In this document: in pieces, positions 45,026-53,700 of the stretch
Layout of the letters: each line of letters begins with the position of its first letter
Position numbering within the stretch: position 1 is the stretch's first letter
Assembly: GCF_014639535.1 (NCBI RefSeq)
Contig: NZ_BMGA01000001.1
Span: forward strand, 992,001 to 1,056,000
Direction of reading: 5' to 3'
DNA: 64,000 nucleotides
Source: Flavobacterium palustre
GTDB taxonomy: Bacteria; Bacteroidota; Bacteroidia; Flavobacteriales; Flavobacteriaceae
Translations under genes and position numbers: made by a program
Notes under the pieces: generated by a model
Told to the model about the DNA's origin: nothing
Database searches by the model: none
The model's input: the letters and a program-made list of their open reading frames with translations, nothing else

Positions 45026-45853
45026 CTATATTTTTAATCGATAAGCAGCGCATAATCGGATAAAAGCGCCATCTATTTTACTGGTTTCATTAGTTTTGAT
45101 GTTGTTTTCTATTGTACTCGTTCTGATTTTTCTAAAAAGCCCCCATCCTGATTCAAAGGTAATGCAGATAGGCTTTGTCAGGTAATAATCTAAAAACAAA
45201 GAAAGTTGGTTGTCGTATAGGGTGATATAGTCTTGGTCGTTTATTCGGTAGCTGTTCATTGGGGCACGAAAAGTCAGTCCGCCATATAATTTTGAATTCC
45301 ATTGATGTTCAAATGTTAGTCGGCCGGGTAATAATCCAAAAATAGCATTGGAATCATTTATTTGCCAATTTACCCCGGCAACGGGAATTACAAACCAGCC
45401 AAAGAACTCTTTATTGGCATAAACGCCTAGTCGGATTTTTTTATTGGGATTTTTAGAAAAAGTGGTAAAAAGGATGGTTCCAAATTGGAAACTATTTTCC
45501 TTAAATAATTCGACTCCGTTTGACCCCAGTATGCCTAATGCTGTGAGAGACCATTTTGAATTTCCTATCGGTGCAATCACTCCAATCGGTATGCGTAAAG
45601 AATGGATTGTGGCTAATTGTAATTCGGTATTATCCAATTTGATTTGATGGTTGCTGTAAGACAGACTCAAAAATAAATAGCGGTCTTTGTTAATTTCAAT
45701 TGGAAGTTCGCTGCTAATTTCAAAAGTGTTGATTACGGAGTTTTTGTATAGCTGATTTTGAAACGCATTAGTGTATTTAATATGTAAAGCTTCAAGGTAA
45801 GACTGTGAATAAAGAGAGGTTGCGAACAATATGATTAATAAACATTGTAACAT
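45026..45853 (-). CDS. DUF6268-family outer-membrane barrel protein
   Basis: A 275-residue protein with signal peptide (ATSLYSQ). Strands end in aromatic residues, and the C-terminus AAYRLKI is barrel-like. GVIAPIGNSKWSLTALGI and FGLLPGRLTFEHQW match the DUF6268 pattern. It lies 42 bp upstream of the AraC gene on the same strand. Confidence 0.78.
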   Translation of the reverse strand: MLQCLLIILFATSLYSQSYLEALHIKYTNAFQNQLYKNSVINTFEISSELPIEINKDRYLFLSLSYSNHQIKLDNTELQLATIHSLRIPIGVIAPIGNSKWSLTALGILGSNGVELFKENSFQFGTILFTTFSKNPNKKIRLGVYANKEFFGWFVIPVAGVNWQINDSNAIFGLLPGRLTFEHQWNSKLYGGLTFRAPMNSYRINDQDYITLYDNQLSLFLDYYLTKPICITFESGWGLFRKIRTSTIENNIKTNETSKIDGAFIRLCAAYRLKI

Positions 45854-46300
45854 GATTTGAGTTTTATTTGTTATAAAATTCTTTTTAATCCATTGTCTTT
45901 TTATGGGAGATTTGAAGAAATTATCTTAAATAACACATTGTTTGCAGGTTTTTTAAATTATTTGGAACTTATATCAAATTTAATCATAATAAATTGAATT
46001 TTAATATTTTATGTTTAAAACTCGATTTGAATTAAAGAGGTGTTTTTGTTCCGTTTCATGCTATGGGTTCTTTTTGTTGAACAGGAAACCCATTTGTTTA
46101 AAAAAACTAAAATCGACGGAGGTTGTAAAGGCGGTTTTTACTTAGATTTTTATCGGGCGTGTCCCTTCGTCTTTCGTTTTCGTAGTGCATCACTTATAAA
46201 AAAATCAAAAAAAGAACTAAAAAAACTACAAACCAAAAGAATAATAGTTTAGCTTTGGGAGTATAATCTTATTAATTATCAACCATTAAACCATTATTTT
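45854..46300. other. 447-bp AT-rich gap, no convincing gene
   Basis: It holds very AT-rich sequence and one short GC-richer patch near 46155 (GGGCGTGTCCC) that looks like a repeat remnant. A 70-codon frame here is not credible (see rejected). This marks the left edge of the accessory island. Confidence 0.5.
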
Positions 46301-46801
46301 ATGTCAAATTTATTGAACAACCGTGTAAACACTACGGCTACGGCAGCGCAACTAACAGCAGTAAAAGCCGCTTTTCAAACCATTTTAACCAACCTGCCTT
46401 TTCTGGTGGGGCTTACTGCCGAGGAAAGAAAATCCTTAAACGCCATTGATGTCAACAACAAAGCCTTTGCCGAAGATGCGCTCAATGCAGCGGTAAACAA
46501 TGCCACACTCGTTCCCGGCTATATTTCGGTACCTAATATGCAAAACGACCTGACGCTGTTTGCCCAAATGGACGAAATCTCGGGATTAGCTAACCAATTG
46601 TGCGAACGCATTGAGGATACTAAAATGCTGGTGGGTAGCGAAGCCTATAATACCGCACTTAGTTTGTATAAATCCTTTGGGGCTGCTGCCGATGCAGGAG
46701 TACTGGGTGCCGACAGCATAGTCGATAAACTCAAAACCCGTTTTATAACTAAAACTACTACTGAGCCGGTTACAGCACCTCCGGCACCTCCAGTGGCATA
46801 G
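46301..46801 (+). CDS. hypothetical protein (166 aa), accessory
   Basis: A soluble helical protein rich in Ala, Thr and Asn: NNRVNTTATAAQLTAVKAAF, then DEISGLANQLCERIEDTKML. It ends in a proline tail (PVTAPPAPPVA). There is no signal peptide. Codon use is GC-richer than the neighbours, pointing to recent arrival. It resembles four-helix proteins seen as orphans in Bacteroidota; no function is known. A terminator follows at 46969. Confidence 0.65.
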   Translation: MSNLLNNRVNTTATAAQLTAVKAAFQTILTNLPFLVGLTAEERKSLNAIDVNNKAFAEDALNAAVNNATLVPGYISVPNMQNDLTLFAQMDEISGLANQLCERIEDTKMLVGSEAYNTALSLYKSFGAAADAGVLGADSIVDKLKTRFITKTTTEPVTAPPAPPVA

Positions 46802-46852
46802 TAATTAAAAATTAATGCTGTTAAAAAGGTCTGGTTTCCATATATAGAAAAG

Positions 46853-46938
46853 CCACCCCGCCTTTCAGGCACCCCTCCGGAGGAGGGGAAATTACGCGAC
46901 TTCCCCTCCTCCGGAGGGGTGCCCAGAGGGCGGGGTGG
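46853..46938. repeat. G/C-rich double palindrome, CCCCTCC family
   Basis: Half-units CCACCCCGCC..GAGGGGAA and TTCCCCTCC..GGCGGGGTGG are near-perfect inverted copies either side of ATTACGCGAC. It is the cleanest example of the family in this window. Confidence 0.88.
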
Positions 46939-46968
46939 TTTATTAAGCTGCTAACCATCATTTCCAGT

Positions 46969-46994
46969 CCCATTGTACAAATGGGGCTTTTTTT
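46969..46994 (+). terminator. intrinsic terminator
   Basis: CCCATT (46969-46974) / AATGGG (46980-46985), then a T-run at 46988-46994. The T-run merges with the first unit of the 43-bp array. Confidence 0.6.
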
Positions 46995-47227
46995 ATGTCT
47001 AAAAAGAACCATTTAGGTTTGTTGTAGGTACTTTTTTAGTGTCTAAAAGTAGTTTTTAGGTTCGTTATAGATAATTTTTAAGTACTAAAAGGGAGTTTTT
47101 AGGTTTGCTATAGCTACTTTTTTAGTATCTAAAAGGAGTTTTTAAGTAGGATATAGGTGCTTTTTAGTACTAAAAGAGATGTTTTAAGTTCGATATAAGG
47201 AGTTTTTAGGTACTATGAAGCTAAAAA
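46989..47227 (+). repeat. tandem 43-bp degenerate repeats, about six copies
   Basis: Units start at 46989, 47032, 47075, 47118, 47161 and 47203, i.e. spacings 43, 43, 43, 43 and 42. Each has a palindromic or near-palindromic core; the clearest is TTTTAGTACTAAAA in the unit at 47161. A conserved GTTTTTAGG/TTTTTAAG and TATAG follow. It ends just upstream of the HTH-like gene. There are no spacers, so it is not a CRISPR. Confidence 0.82.
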
Positions 47228-47244
47228 ACTATAGTAATTTTACC

Positions 47245-47252
47245 TATATTTG
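47245..47252 (+). promoter_or_regulatory. -7 promoter box TATATTTG of the 47281 gene
   Basis: A perfect box about 28 bp before ATG 47281, directly after the 43-bp repeat array. Confidence 0.6.
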
Positions 47253-47280
47253 AAACTATCAATCTAAAAAATAGCACCTT

Positions 47281-47634
47281 ATGCCTGATAATACTAAACC
47301 AACCCAAGCCGAGCAATACCCTCCTATAGGGAATTTTATCCATTACCACATTATGCAGCAAACCCAAACCAAAAGCAGCATTGCTCAGGCAATGGGTATA
47401 GGCTCTAAAGGATTAAGGGATTATTTTAAGAAAGATTCGTTGCAATTTGCCGTTTTGTGGAAACTAAGCCTGATACTCAAGCACAATTTCTTGGCGCAGC
47501 TGGGCGAATACCTGCCCTACCGCTTTGAAACCATACAGGAAAAAGCCCTAAAAAAAGAATTGGCAGCCAAAAACGACTATATCCACAAACTGGAAATCCA
47601 GCTCGAAACTTTAAAGGAAATGATTAATAAATAA
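47281..47634 (+). CDS. HTH-like protein (117 aa)
   Basis: A small basic protein. Its middle (QTKSSIAQAMGIGSKGLRDY) reads as a helix-turn-helix of the Cro/C1 type, and a C-terminal coiled coil (KKELAAKNDYIHKLEIQLET) may dimerise it. No catalytic motif. The repeat array with palindromic cores just upstream suggests it could bind there and regulate itself (inference). It lies left of the cassette-like array. Confidence 0.6.
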   Translation: MPDNTKPTQAEQYPPIGNFIHYHIMQQTQTKSSIAQAMGIGSKGLRDYFKKDSLQFAVLWKLSLILKHNFLAQLGEYLPYRFETIQEKALKKELAAKNDYIHKLEIQLETLKEMINK

Positions 47635-47679
47635 ATTGTTTTGTAAGAATTATTTATATATTAGCGAAAAAAATAACAA

Positions 47680-47754
47680 GCTGTAAAGTAGCGACAATCT
47701 ACCCGATTTTGGGTGTATAGGCGCTACTTTGTAGCGAGTATAAACGAGTTGGCA
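47680..47754 (+). repeat. cassette-border element A (first of three)
   Basis: The hairpin GCTGTAAAGTAGCG (near 47680) / CGCTACTTTGTAGC (near 47722) ends in TGTAGCG, then AACGAGTTGGCA at 47743-47754. The TGTAGCG-(4-8 bp)-AACG-GTTGGCA right end is shared with elements B and C. The left CTGCCAAC end is missing here. Confidence 0.6.
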
Positions 47755-47771
47755 GTAATACACAATAACAA

Positions 47772-48482
47772 ATGGACGAAATGATAACCTTTTTCGGTGG
47801 AATTGCTTTTTATTTCTTGCTTGATTTATTAAAATCATATTATAAGAAAAAAATTGAAAATGAAGCTAATATTGAAGACTTGCCAGAATTAACAAAAGTT
47901 ACGGAAATTGTTCAACAACATTTTAGAAAAGAATTATCAACAATTAATGCTCAACTTTCAATTCTATCGAAACAAAGCTCGATTATTGACGAAAAATCTA
48001 TTCAGGTATTAAATCAATTTTTTGAAAGATGTTTAGAAATTAGAGATTTACACTCTCAAAGTTTCGGGGACTTTATTGGAAAAGACCTTGCACAAGTTAT
48101 GACTGAATACCAACTATTAGTTGAAACAGCGCATAGAAAACTATATTCAGATTATCATAACTTAGTTCTCTTTCACATCAAAAACACTGACATTATTGAA
48201 AATGCAAATGATATTGTTTCTAGCAGTCATTTAGTAAGACAAACATTCAAGAAACATTTTGGATTTATAAAAATTTCGCTTTTAAATGAAGCTGGGTACA
48301 GTCCAAATTTAGCTTATAAAGAAGCGGTAGAAAACTCTGATAAGGTTACAAAAGAATACTATGCTGACCAAAAATCAAATTACGATTTATTCAATAAGAA
48401 CTTTAATAGTCTTCTAAAATCTATGAGCAAATATTTTTCAGAATATGGACTGAAATTTAGACATGAAGAATTAGAAAGATAA
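47772..48482 (+). CDS. hypothetical membrane-anchored coiled-coil protein (cassette gene 1)
   Basis: A 236-residue protein with one N-terminal membrane segment (MITFFGGIAFYFLLDLL), then a long, mostly helical cytoplasmic part: EIVQQHFRKELSTINAQLSI, then SYSPNLAYKEAVENSDKVTK-like helices. No known domain is seen. The start codon lies 17 bp after border element A, and element B begins 8 bp after the stop. The gene thus sits as one cassette with no other frame. AT-rich composition differs from the core genes. Confidence 0.68.
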   Translation: MDEMITFFGGIAFYFLLDLLKSYYKKKIENEANIEDLPELTKVTEIVQQHFRKELSTINAQLSILSKQSSIIDEKSIQVLNQFFERCLEIRDLHSQSFGDFIGKDLAQVMTEYQLLVETAHRKLYSDYHNLVLFHIKNTDIIENANDIVSSSHLVRQTFKKHFGFIKISLLNEAGYSPNLAYKEAVENSDKVTKEYYADQKSNYDLFNKNFNSLLKSMSKYFSEYGLKFRHEELER

Positions 48483-48490
48483 AGTACTAC

Positions 48491-48622
48491 TGCCAACACA
48501 CGCTACAAGCAATTTGGGGATTTGGCTTAATGGAAAAATTGGTTTGTATTTGGAAGATTTGGCAAATCCGAAAATAGGGCTTAATTTAATCCCAAACTGC
48601 TTGTAGCGCCAGAACGTTGGCA
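48491..48622 (+). repeat. cassette-border element B (132 bp)
   Basis: Outer ends TGCCAAC (48491) and GTTGGCA (48616-48622) are complementary. Inner CGCTACAAGC (48501-48510) and GCTTGTAGCG (48599-48608) form a perfect 10-bp pair. The middle is ~90 bp. This two-box layout resembles an integron attC site with R and L boxes, though spacer lengths (3 and 7) are not classical. Confidence 0.75.
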
Positions 48623-48698
48623 GATATTTTCGCACGATAGAGGAAAAAACCGAAAAATAAATAAATAAATTAAAGTTGAATTAAATACAAAGAATGGA

Positions 48699-49247
48699 AT
48701 GCAAGTAATATTTTTTATAATTGGAATAATTGGTTTAGTAATGTTTTTTTTTGGAGGCAAAATGCTTCTCCAAAAATATAGAAGTAAAATTATTGGAGAA
48801 TTAAAAATAACAGAAAACGAAATAAACTTTGAAAAATCTGGCTTATATTCAATTTGTGTAGTTGGAGGAGGTTATGCAAATAATCAGGGGAATTTTGAAG
48901 CAATAATAACAAATAACGAAACAGAACTAGATACAATTGAAAAAGATTTAAAATTCAAATTTCGTCATAAAGGAAAATTAGCGACAGAATTTTATCAATT
49001 TGAAATTGAAAATCCTGGAATACATAAAATTGTATTTAAGAATGTTGAAGATTTAGAAGTAAAAGAATCTATGTTAGTTTCTAAAAGATTGTTTCAAAAG
49101 AAATCTCCAATGGAAAAAATTGGATTTATTGTAAAAGAAAGTTCATCTAGTACAAAATTTATAATTGGTTTATTAATGACTGTTTTTGGATTTAATATTG
49201 CTGGCTGGGGAATAATTTTAGCATTTAATCCACAGATATTTAAATAA
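48699..49247 (+). CDS. hypothetical two-TM protein (cassette gene 2)
   Basis: 182 residues: N-terminal membrane hairpin-like segment (VIFFIIGIIGLVMFFFGGK), a soluble beta-rich middle (ELKITENEINFEKSGLYSI; FYQFEIENPGIHKIVF), and a C-terminal segment KFIIGLLMTVFGFNIAGWGI. No family recognised. It is isolated between border elements B and C, on the same strand as its neighbours but unrelated to them. Confidence 0.68.
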   Translation: MQVIFFIIGIIGLVMFFFGGKMLLQKYRSKIIGELKITENEINFEKSGLYSICVVGGGYANNQGNFEAIITNNETELDTIEKDLKFKFRHKGKLATEFYQFEIENPGIHKIVFKNVEDLEVKESMLVSKRLFQKKSPMEKIGFIVKESSSSTKFIIGLLMTVFGFNIAGWGIILAFNPQIFK

Positions 49248-49256
49248 AAAAACATC

Positions 49257-49387
49257 TGCCAACACACGCTACAAGCAAGTTGGGCTTTAGGCTAAATTTG
49301 AAAATTGTTTTGTATTTGGAAGATTCGGCAAAACAGAAAATAAATAATTATTAACCTCAACCTGTGTGTAGCGCGGGAACGTAAGCA
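49257..49387 (+). repeat. cassette-border element C (131 bp)
   Basis: It starts with the same 20 bases as element B (TGCCAACACACGCTACAAGC) and shares TTGTATTTGGAAGATT in the middle. The right end is TGTAGCGCGGGAACGTAAGCA. B and C are clearly related along their length but not identical, as expected for independently inherited sites. Confidence 0.75.
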
Positions 49388-49426
49388 GCAAGTGTCGAGA
49401 ACCAAAATTATAAAAACAACCAATCA

Positions 49427-49651
49427 ATGGGATTCAAACCAATAAAGTATAATAGCAAAGGGCTGAAAATGCAGAAAGCAATTGTAAGTCCTGATTTTAA
49501 TAATAAAACTGTTCTGGTTAGAAATCATTGGGATTATGTTGAAATGTGGCTCCAAAAAGAAAAAAAATCAGAGGCTTTAATGTATTGGAAGCAAGCAGAA
49601 AGCTTTTTTAATGCAAGTCAATCAATACCCGACCGCTCGGATTTACAATGA
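49427..49651 (+). CDS. hypothetical small protein (cassette gene 3), C-terminus in repeat
   Basis: A 74-residue protein with a short basic start and an amphipathic helix (WLQKEKKSEALMYWKQAESF). The last residues PDRSDLQ are encoded by the REP-like repeat unit at 49632. The original C-terminus may have been replaced when the RAYT element arrived. No domain recognised. Confidence 0.5.
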   Translation: MGFKPIKYNSKGLKMQKAIVSPDFNNKTVLVRNHWDYVEMWLQKEKKSEALMYWKQAESFFNASQSIPDRSDLQ

Positions 49652-49690
49652 ATGTCTCGGTTGGATAGCGCGGATTTGCAATCCGTGCCC
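49632..49690. repeat. REP-like units, left end of RAYT element
   Basis: A diverged unit (CCGCTCGGATTTACAATGAA) is followed by 49663-49690, which begins GGATAGCGCGGATTTGC and is the exact reverse complement of 50341-50368. Confidence 0.88.
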
Positions 49691-49771
49691 GCAAAGTTGA
49701 GCAAGCAAAAAAAGTCAAAAAAGCTATATCAAAAAATCGATATGGCTTTTTTCATACCTTTAAGTCAAAAA

Positions 49772-50326
49772 ATGTCAACAAAATATAAAGCTACAACAAC
49801 AGACCAAGCCTATTTTATAACGATAACAACAGTAGGTTGGGTAGATATTTTTACAAGACTAAATCAAAAATATGTTATTACCAACGCATTGCAGTATTGT
49901 CAAAACAAGAAAGGTTTAGAAATTTATGCCTATTGTTTAATGTCGAGTCATTTGCATTTGTTGTGCAAAGGTATTGATGGTTTTATCTTGTCGGATATTA
50001 TGCGGGATTTCAAGAAATTTACTTCCAAAGAAATTGTAAAAACTATAGAAGAAGAGCCGGAAAGCAGAAGAGAGTGGTTATTGGCGTATTTTGAAAAATC
50101 TTGTGAGCATCTTAAGAGAAAACAAGCATACAAAGTCTGGCAAGATGGTTATCATGCTGAAATTGTTGAAAGTAATTGGTTTATCAAACAAAAGGTAAAT
50201 TACATTCACAATAATCCCGTAAAAGAAAAAATTGTGACACTTCCTGAGGATTATTATTTTAGTTCAGCAAGAAACTATGCAGCATTAGATTATGAGCTAG
50301 AAGTGATTTTGTTAGATTTGTTTTAG
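49772..50326 (+). CDS. REP-associated tyrosine transposase (RAYT), Y1/IS200-like HUH
   Basis: A 184-residue single-domain Y1 transposase. AYFITITTVGWVDIFTR opens the fold, SSHLHLL is the HUH motif, and the catalytic tyrosine is in YIHNNPVKEK. RAYTs nick single-stranded DNA at REP palindromes and are thought to spread them without moving as full insertion sequences. The start at 49772 (MSTKYKATTTDQAYF) is the family norm; the frame extends 40 codons upstream but only through the repeat and a lysine-rich stretch. Flanked by perfect 28-bp inverted REP-like repeats. Confidence 0.93.
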   Translation: MSTKYKATTTDQAYFITITTVGWVDIFTRLNQKYVITNALQYCQNKKGLEIYAYCLMSSHLHLLCKGIDGFILSDIMRDFKKFTSKEIVKTIEEEPESRREWLLAYFEKSCEHLKRKQAYKVWQDGYHAEIVESNWFIKQKVNYIHNNPVKEKIVTLPEDYYFSSARNYAALDYELEVILLDLF

Positions 50327-50340
50327 TTGCCAATTGGAGT

Positions 50341-50368
50341 GGGCACGGATTGCAAATCCGCGCTATCC
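50341..50368. repeat. REP-like unit, right end of RAYT element
   Basis: Begins GGGCACGGATTGCAAATC and is the exact reverse complement of 49663-49690, 14 bp after the RAYT stop. Confidence 0.9.
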
Positions 50369-50432
50369 TCACGAAAAAGATTACTGCAAATCTGCTCGAT
50401 TGGATTGCTTTGCCTGTTCGCTATCGCTCGAG

Positions 50433-50518
50433 TCCTCATTCTTCGGAATGACAAAACAAGGTGTGTCTTCCTTAACTTAATGACATTGATTGCTCGGTCT
50501 TCTTTCGTCAGGATGACA
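50433..50518. repeat. two degenerate half-copies of the GGAATGACA family
   Basis: TCCTCATTCTTCGGAATGACA (50433-50453; 21 positions, core TTCGGAATGACA) and TCGGTCTTCTTTCGTCAGG..GACA (50494-50518) match the right arm of the GIY-YIG flanking repeat. They lie between the RAYT element and ileS. Confidence 0.55.
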
Positions 50519-50563
50519 AGTTTGTGGTAAAAGTCAGAGCAACAAAGTCACTGCTCTCCAGCT

Positions 50564-50587
50564 GCGCAAAGTGTCCTCACTTTGTGC
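50564..50587. repeat. hairpin GCGCAAAGTG/CACTTTGTGC
   Basis: Ten-base arms around TCCT. No T-run, so probably not a terminator. The rest of 50327-50742 carries no gene I can support. Confidence 0.6.
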
Positions 50588-50710
50588 AATTGTTTTAATA
50601 TTAAATCAATTCCTTAGCAAAAATCCTCTAAACAATGATAAAAACCTTCTATAATTGTGTTTATTCCCTCTTTTTTCTTTTCTCTTTTCTCTAATTTCCT
50701 CAAAATTCCT

Positions 50711-50718
50711 TACTTTCG
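50711..50718 (+). promoter_or_regulatory. -7-like promoter box TACTTTCG of ileS
   Basis: One mismatch to TAnnTTTG, 25 bp before ATG 50743. Confidence 0.5.
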
Positions 50719-50742
50719 CACCTCGATTAAGAAAAGGATAAA

Positions 50743-53700
50743 ATGAGTACAAAATTTACTGAATACAAAGGACTTGACTTGCCAACAGTAGCGTCGGAAG
50801 TTCTCGATTTTTGGAAGAAAGAAAATATATTTGAAAAGAGTGTAACAACCCGTGAGGGTGCTACACCTTACGTGTTTTTTGAAGGACCGCCTTCGGCAAA
50901 CGGATTACCTGGAATTCACCACGTAATGGCACGTGCGATTAAAGATATTTTTTGCAGATATAAAACCCAAAAAGGATTTCAGGTAAAGCGTAAAGCAGGT
51001 TGGGATACTCACGGATTACCGGTAGAATTAGGTACTGAGAAAGAATTAGGAATTACTAAAGAAGATATCGGGAAAAGCATTTCGGTAGCCGAATATAACG
51101 AAGCCTGTAAAAAAACCGTAATGCGTTATACGGATGTGTGGAATGATTTGACCGAAAAAATGGGTTATTGGGTAGATATGGAAGATCCGTATGTGACTTA
51201 CAAACCCAAATATATGGAGTCTGTTTGGTGGCTTTTGAAACAAATCTACAACAAGGATTTGATGTACAAAGGTTACACCATTCAGCCTTATTCCCCAAAA
51301 GCGGGAACAGGATTATCTTCGCATGAGGTGAACCAACCGGGTTCTTACCGCGATGTAACCGATACTACGATTGTAGCGCAATTCAAAGCGATTTCAGAAA
51401 CTTTACCTTCATTTTTAGAAGGTTTTGGGACGGTTCATATTTTAGCCTGGACGACTACGCCTTGGACTTTGCCATCGAATACTGCTTTGACTGTGGGTCC
51501 AAAAATCGATTATGTTTTAGTAAAGACTTTTAATCAATATACATTTGAGCCAATTAATGTGATTTTGGCTAAAAATTTAGTTGGAAAACAATTCGGGAAA
51601 GCGTATTTCGCTACTGAAGAAGCTGCTGATTTTGACAATTACAAAGCTGGTGACAAAAAGATTCCATACAAAATTATAACTGAAGCAAAAGGTGCTGATT
51701 TAGTAGGAATCCGTTACGAGCAATTATTGCCTTGGGCTTTGCCTTATCAAAATCCTGAAAATGCTTTTAGAGTAATTTCGGGAGATTTCGTTACTACCGA
51801 GGATGGAACGGGAATTGTACATACGGCTCCAACTTTTGGTGCTGATGATGCTAAGGTGGCTAAAGAAGCTACGCCTGAAGTTCCGCCAATGTTGGTTTTG
51901 GACGAAAATGGTACACCGGTTCCATTGGTAGATTTACAGGGAAGATTTACTTCACATGTGGGAGGTGAATTTGCCGGGAAATATGTGAAAAACGAATATT
52001 ATGATGCCGATCAGGCGCCGGAACGTTCGGTTGATGTGGAGATTGCTATTCGATTAAAAGAAGAAAATAAAGCATTCAAAGTAGAGAAATACGTGCACAG
52101 TTATCCACATTGCTGGAGAACGGATAAGCCTATTTTATATTATCCTTTGGATTCCTGGTTTATCAAAATCACGGAGGTAAGAGACCGAATGTTCGACCTA
52201 AACGAAACTATTAACTGGAAACCAAAAGCAACCGGAGAAGGTCGTTTTGGAAACTGGTTGAAAAATGCTAATGACTGGAACTTATCGCGTTCAAGATATT
52301 GGGGAATTCCATTGCCAATTTGGAGAACCGATGACAAACAGGAAGAAATCCTGATTGGTTCGGTGGAAGAATTGTTCAACGAAATTGAAAAAGCAATTGC
52401 TGCCGGTGTTCAATCAGCAAATCCATTCAAAGGATTTGAAATTGGAAACATGAGTGAGGCTAACTATGATTTGGTTGACCTGCATAAAAATGTAGTGGAC
52501 GGAATTACTTTGGTTTCGGCATCCGGAAAACCAATGAAACGTGAGGCTGATTTGATTGACGTTTGGTTCGATTCAGGAGCTATGCCTTATGCGCAATGGC
52601 ATTATCCTTTTGAAAACAAAGAATTAATCGATAATAATAAATCATTCCCGGCTGATTTTATCGCCGAAGGAGTGGATCAAACACGAGGATGGTTTTATAC
52701 GTTACACGCTATCGGAACTTTGGTTTTTGATAACATTGCTTATAAAAATGTAGTTTCGAACGGATTGGTTTTGGATAAAAATGGACAAAAAATGTCTAAA
52801 CGTTTGGGGAATGCTGTTGATCCTTTTGAAACTTTAAAGGAATACGGTCCTGATGCCACACGCTGGTACATGATTGCCAATGCGAATCCTTGGGATAACC
52901 TGAAATTTGATATTGAAGGTGTGGCTGAGGTAAGACGTAAATTCTTTGGAACACTTTATAATACCTATTCTTTCTTTAGTTTGTATGCCAATATTGATGG
53001 TTTTAAATTTGATGAAGCGGAAGTTCCGTTGAACGAAAGACCTGAAATTGACAGTTGGATTTTATCTGAATTACATACTTTAATCCAATTAGTTGATGAA
53101 GCTTATGCGGATTATGAGCCAACCAAAGCTGCTCGTGCTATTTCTGATTTCGTTCAGGAAAATTTGAGTAACTGGTACGTTCGTTTGTGTCGTCGTCGTT
53201 TCTGGAAAGGGGAATATGCGCAAGATAAAATTGCAGCTTATCAGACTCTTTATACTTGTTTGTTAACCGTAAGTAAATTAAGTGCTCCTATTGCTCCATT
53301 CTTTATGGATAAGCTTTACAGAGACTTAACGCAGGCTACACAAACAGAAAAATTTGATAGTGTACATTTGGCGGAATTTCCAAAATACGTTGAAAACTTT
53401 GTTGATAAATCGTTAGAGAGCAAAATGCAGAAAGCACAGACGATTTCATCACTGGTTTTATCACTACGTAAGAAGGAGATGATTAAAGTGCGTCAACCAT
53501 TGCAAAAGGTAATGATTCCGGTACTTGACGAGCGTCAGAGAGCAGAAATTGAGGCGGTTTCCGACCTGATAAAAGCAGAGGTAAACGTGAAAGAAATTGA
53601 ACTTTTGGACGATGCTTCGGGTATATTGGTAAAACAGATTAAGCCTAATTTTAAAGCACTTGGCCCACGTTTTGGAAAAGATATGGGATTGATTTCCAAA

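Noticed and set aside
46040..46252. 70-codon frame in the gap before 46301
   Set aside because: Biased, basic, low-complexity translation with no promoter box or conserved motif; probably a repeat remnant.
46989..47227. Possible CRISPR array
   Set aside because: Units are contiguous at 42-43 bp without unique spacers, diverge from one another, and no cas gene is present.
47680..47754. Element A as a full attC-like site
   Set aside because: It lacks the left TGCCAAC end, so I list it only as a related border.
49652..49771. Upstream extension of the RAYT gene to 49652
   Set aside because: The extra 40 codons run through the repeat and a lysine-rich stretch; the family begins at MSTKYKATTT.
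50327..50530. 67-codon frame starting in the right REP-like repeat
   Set aside because: Translation of dispersed repeats; no promoter or conserved sequence.
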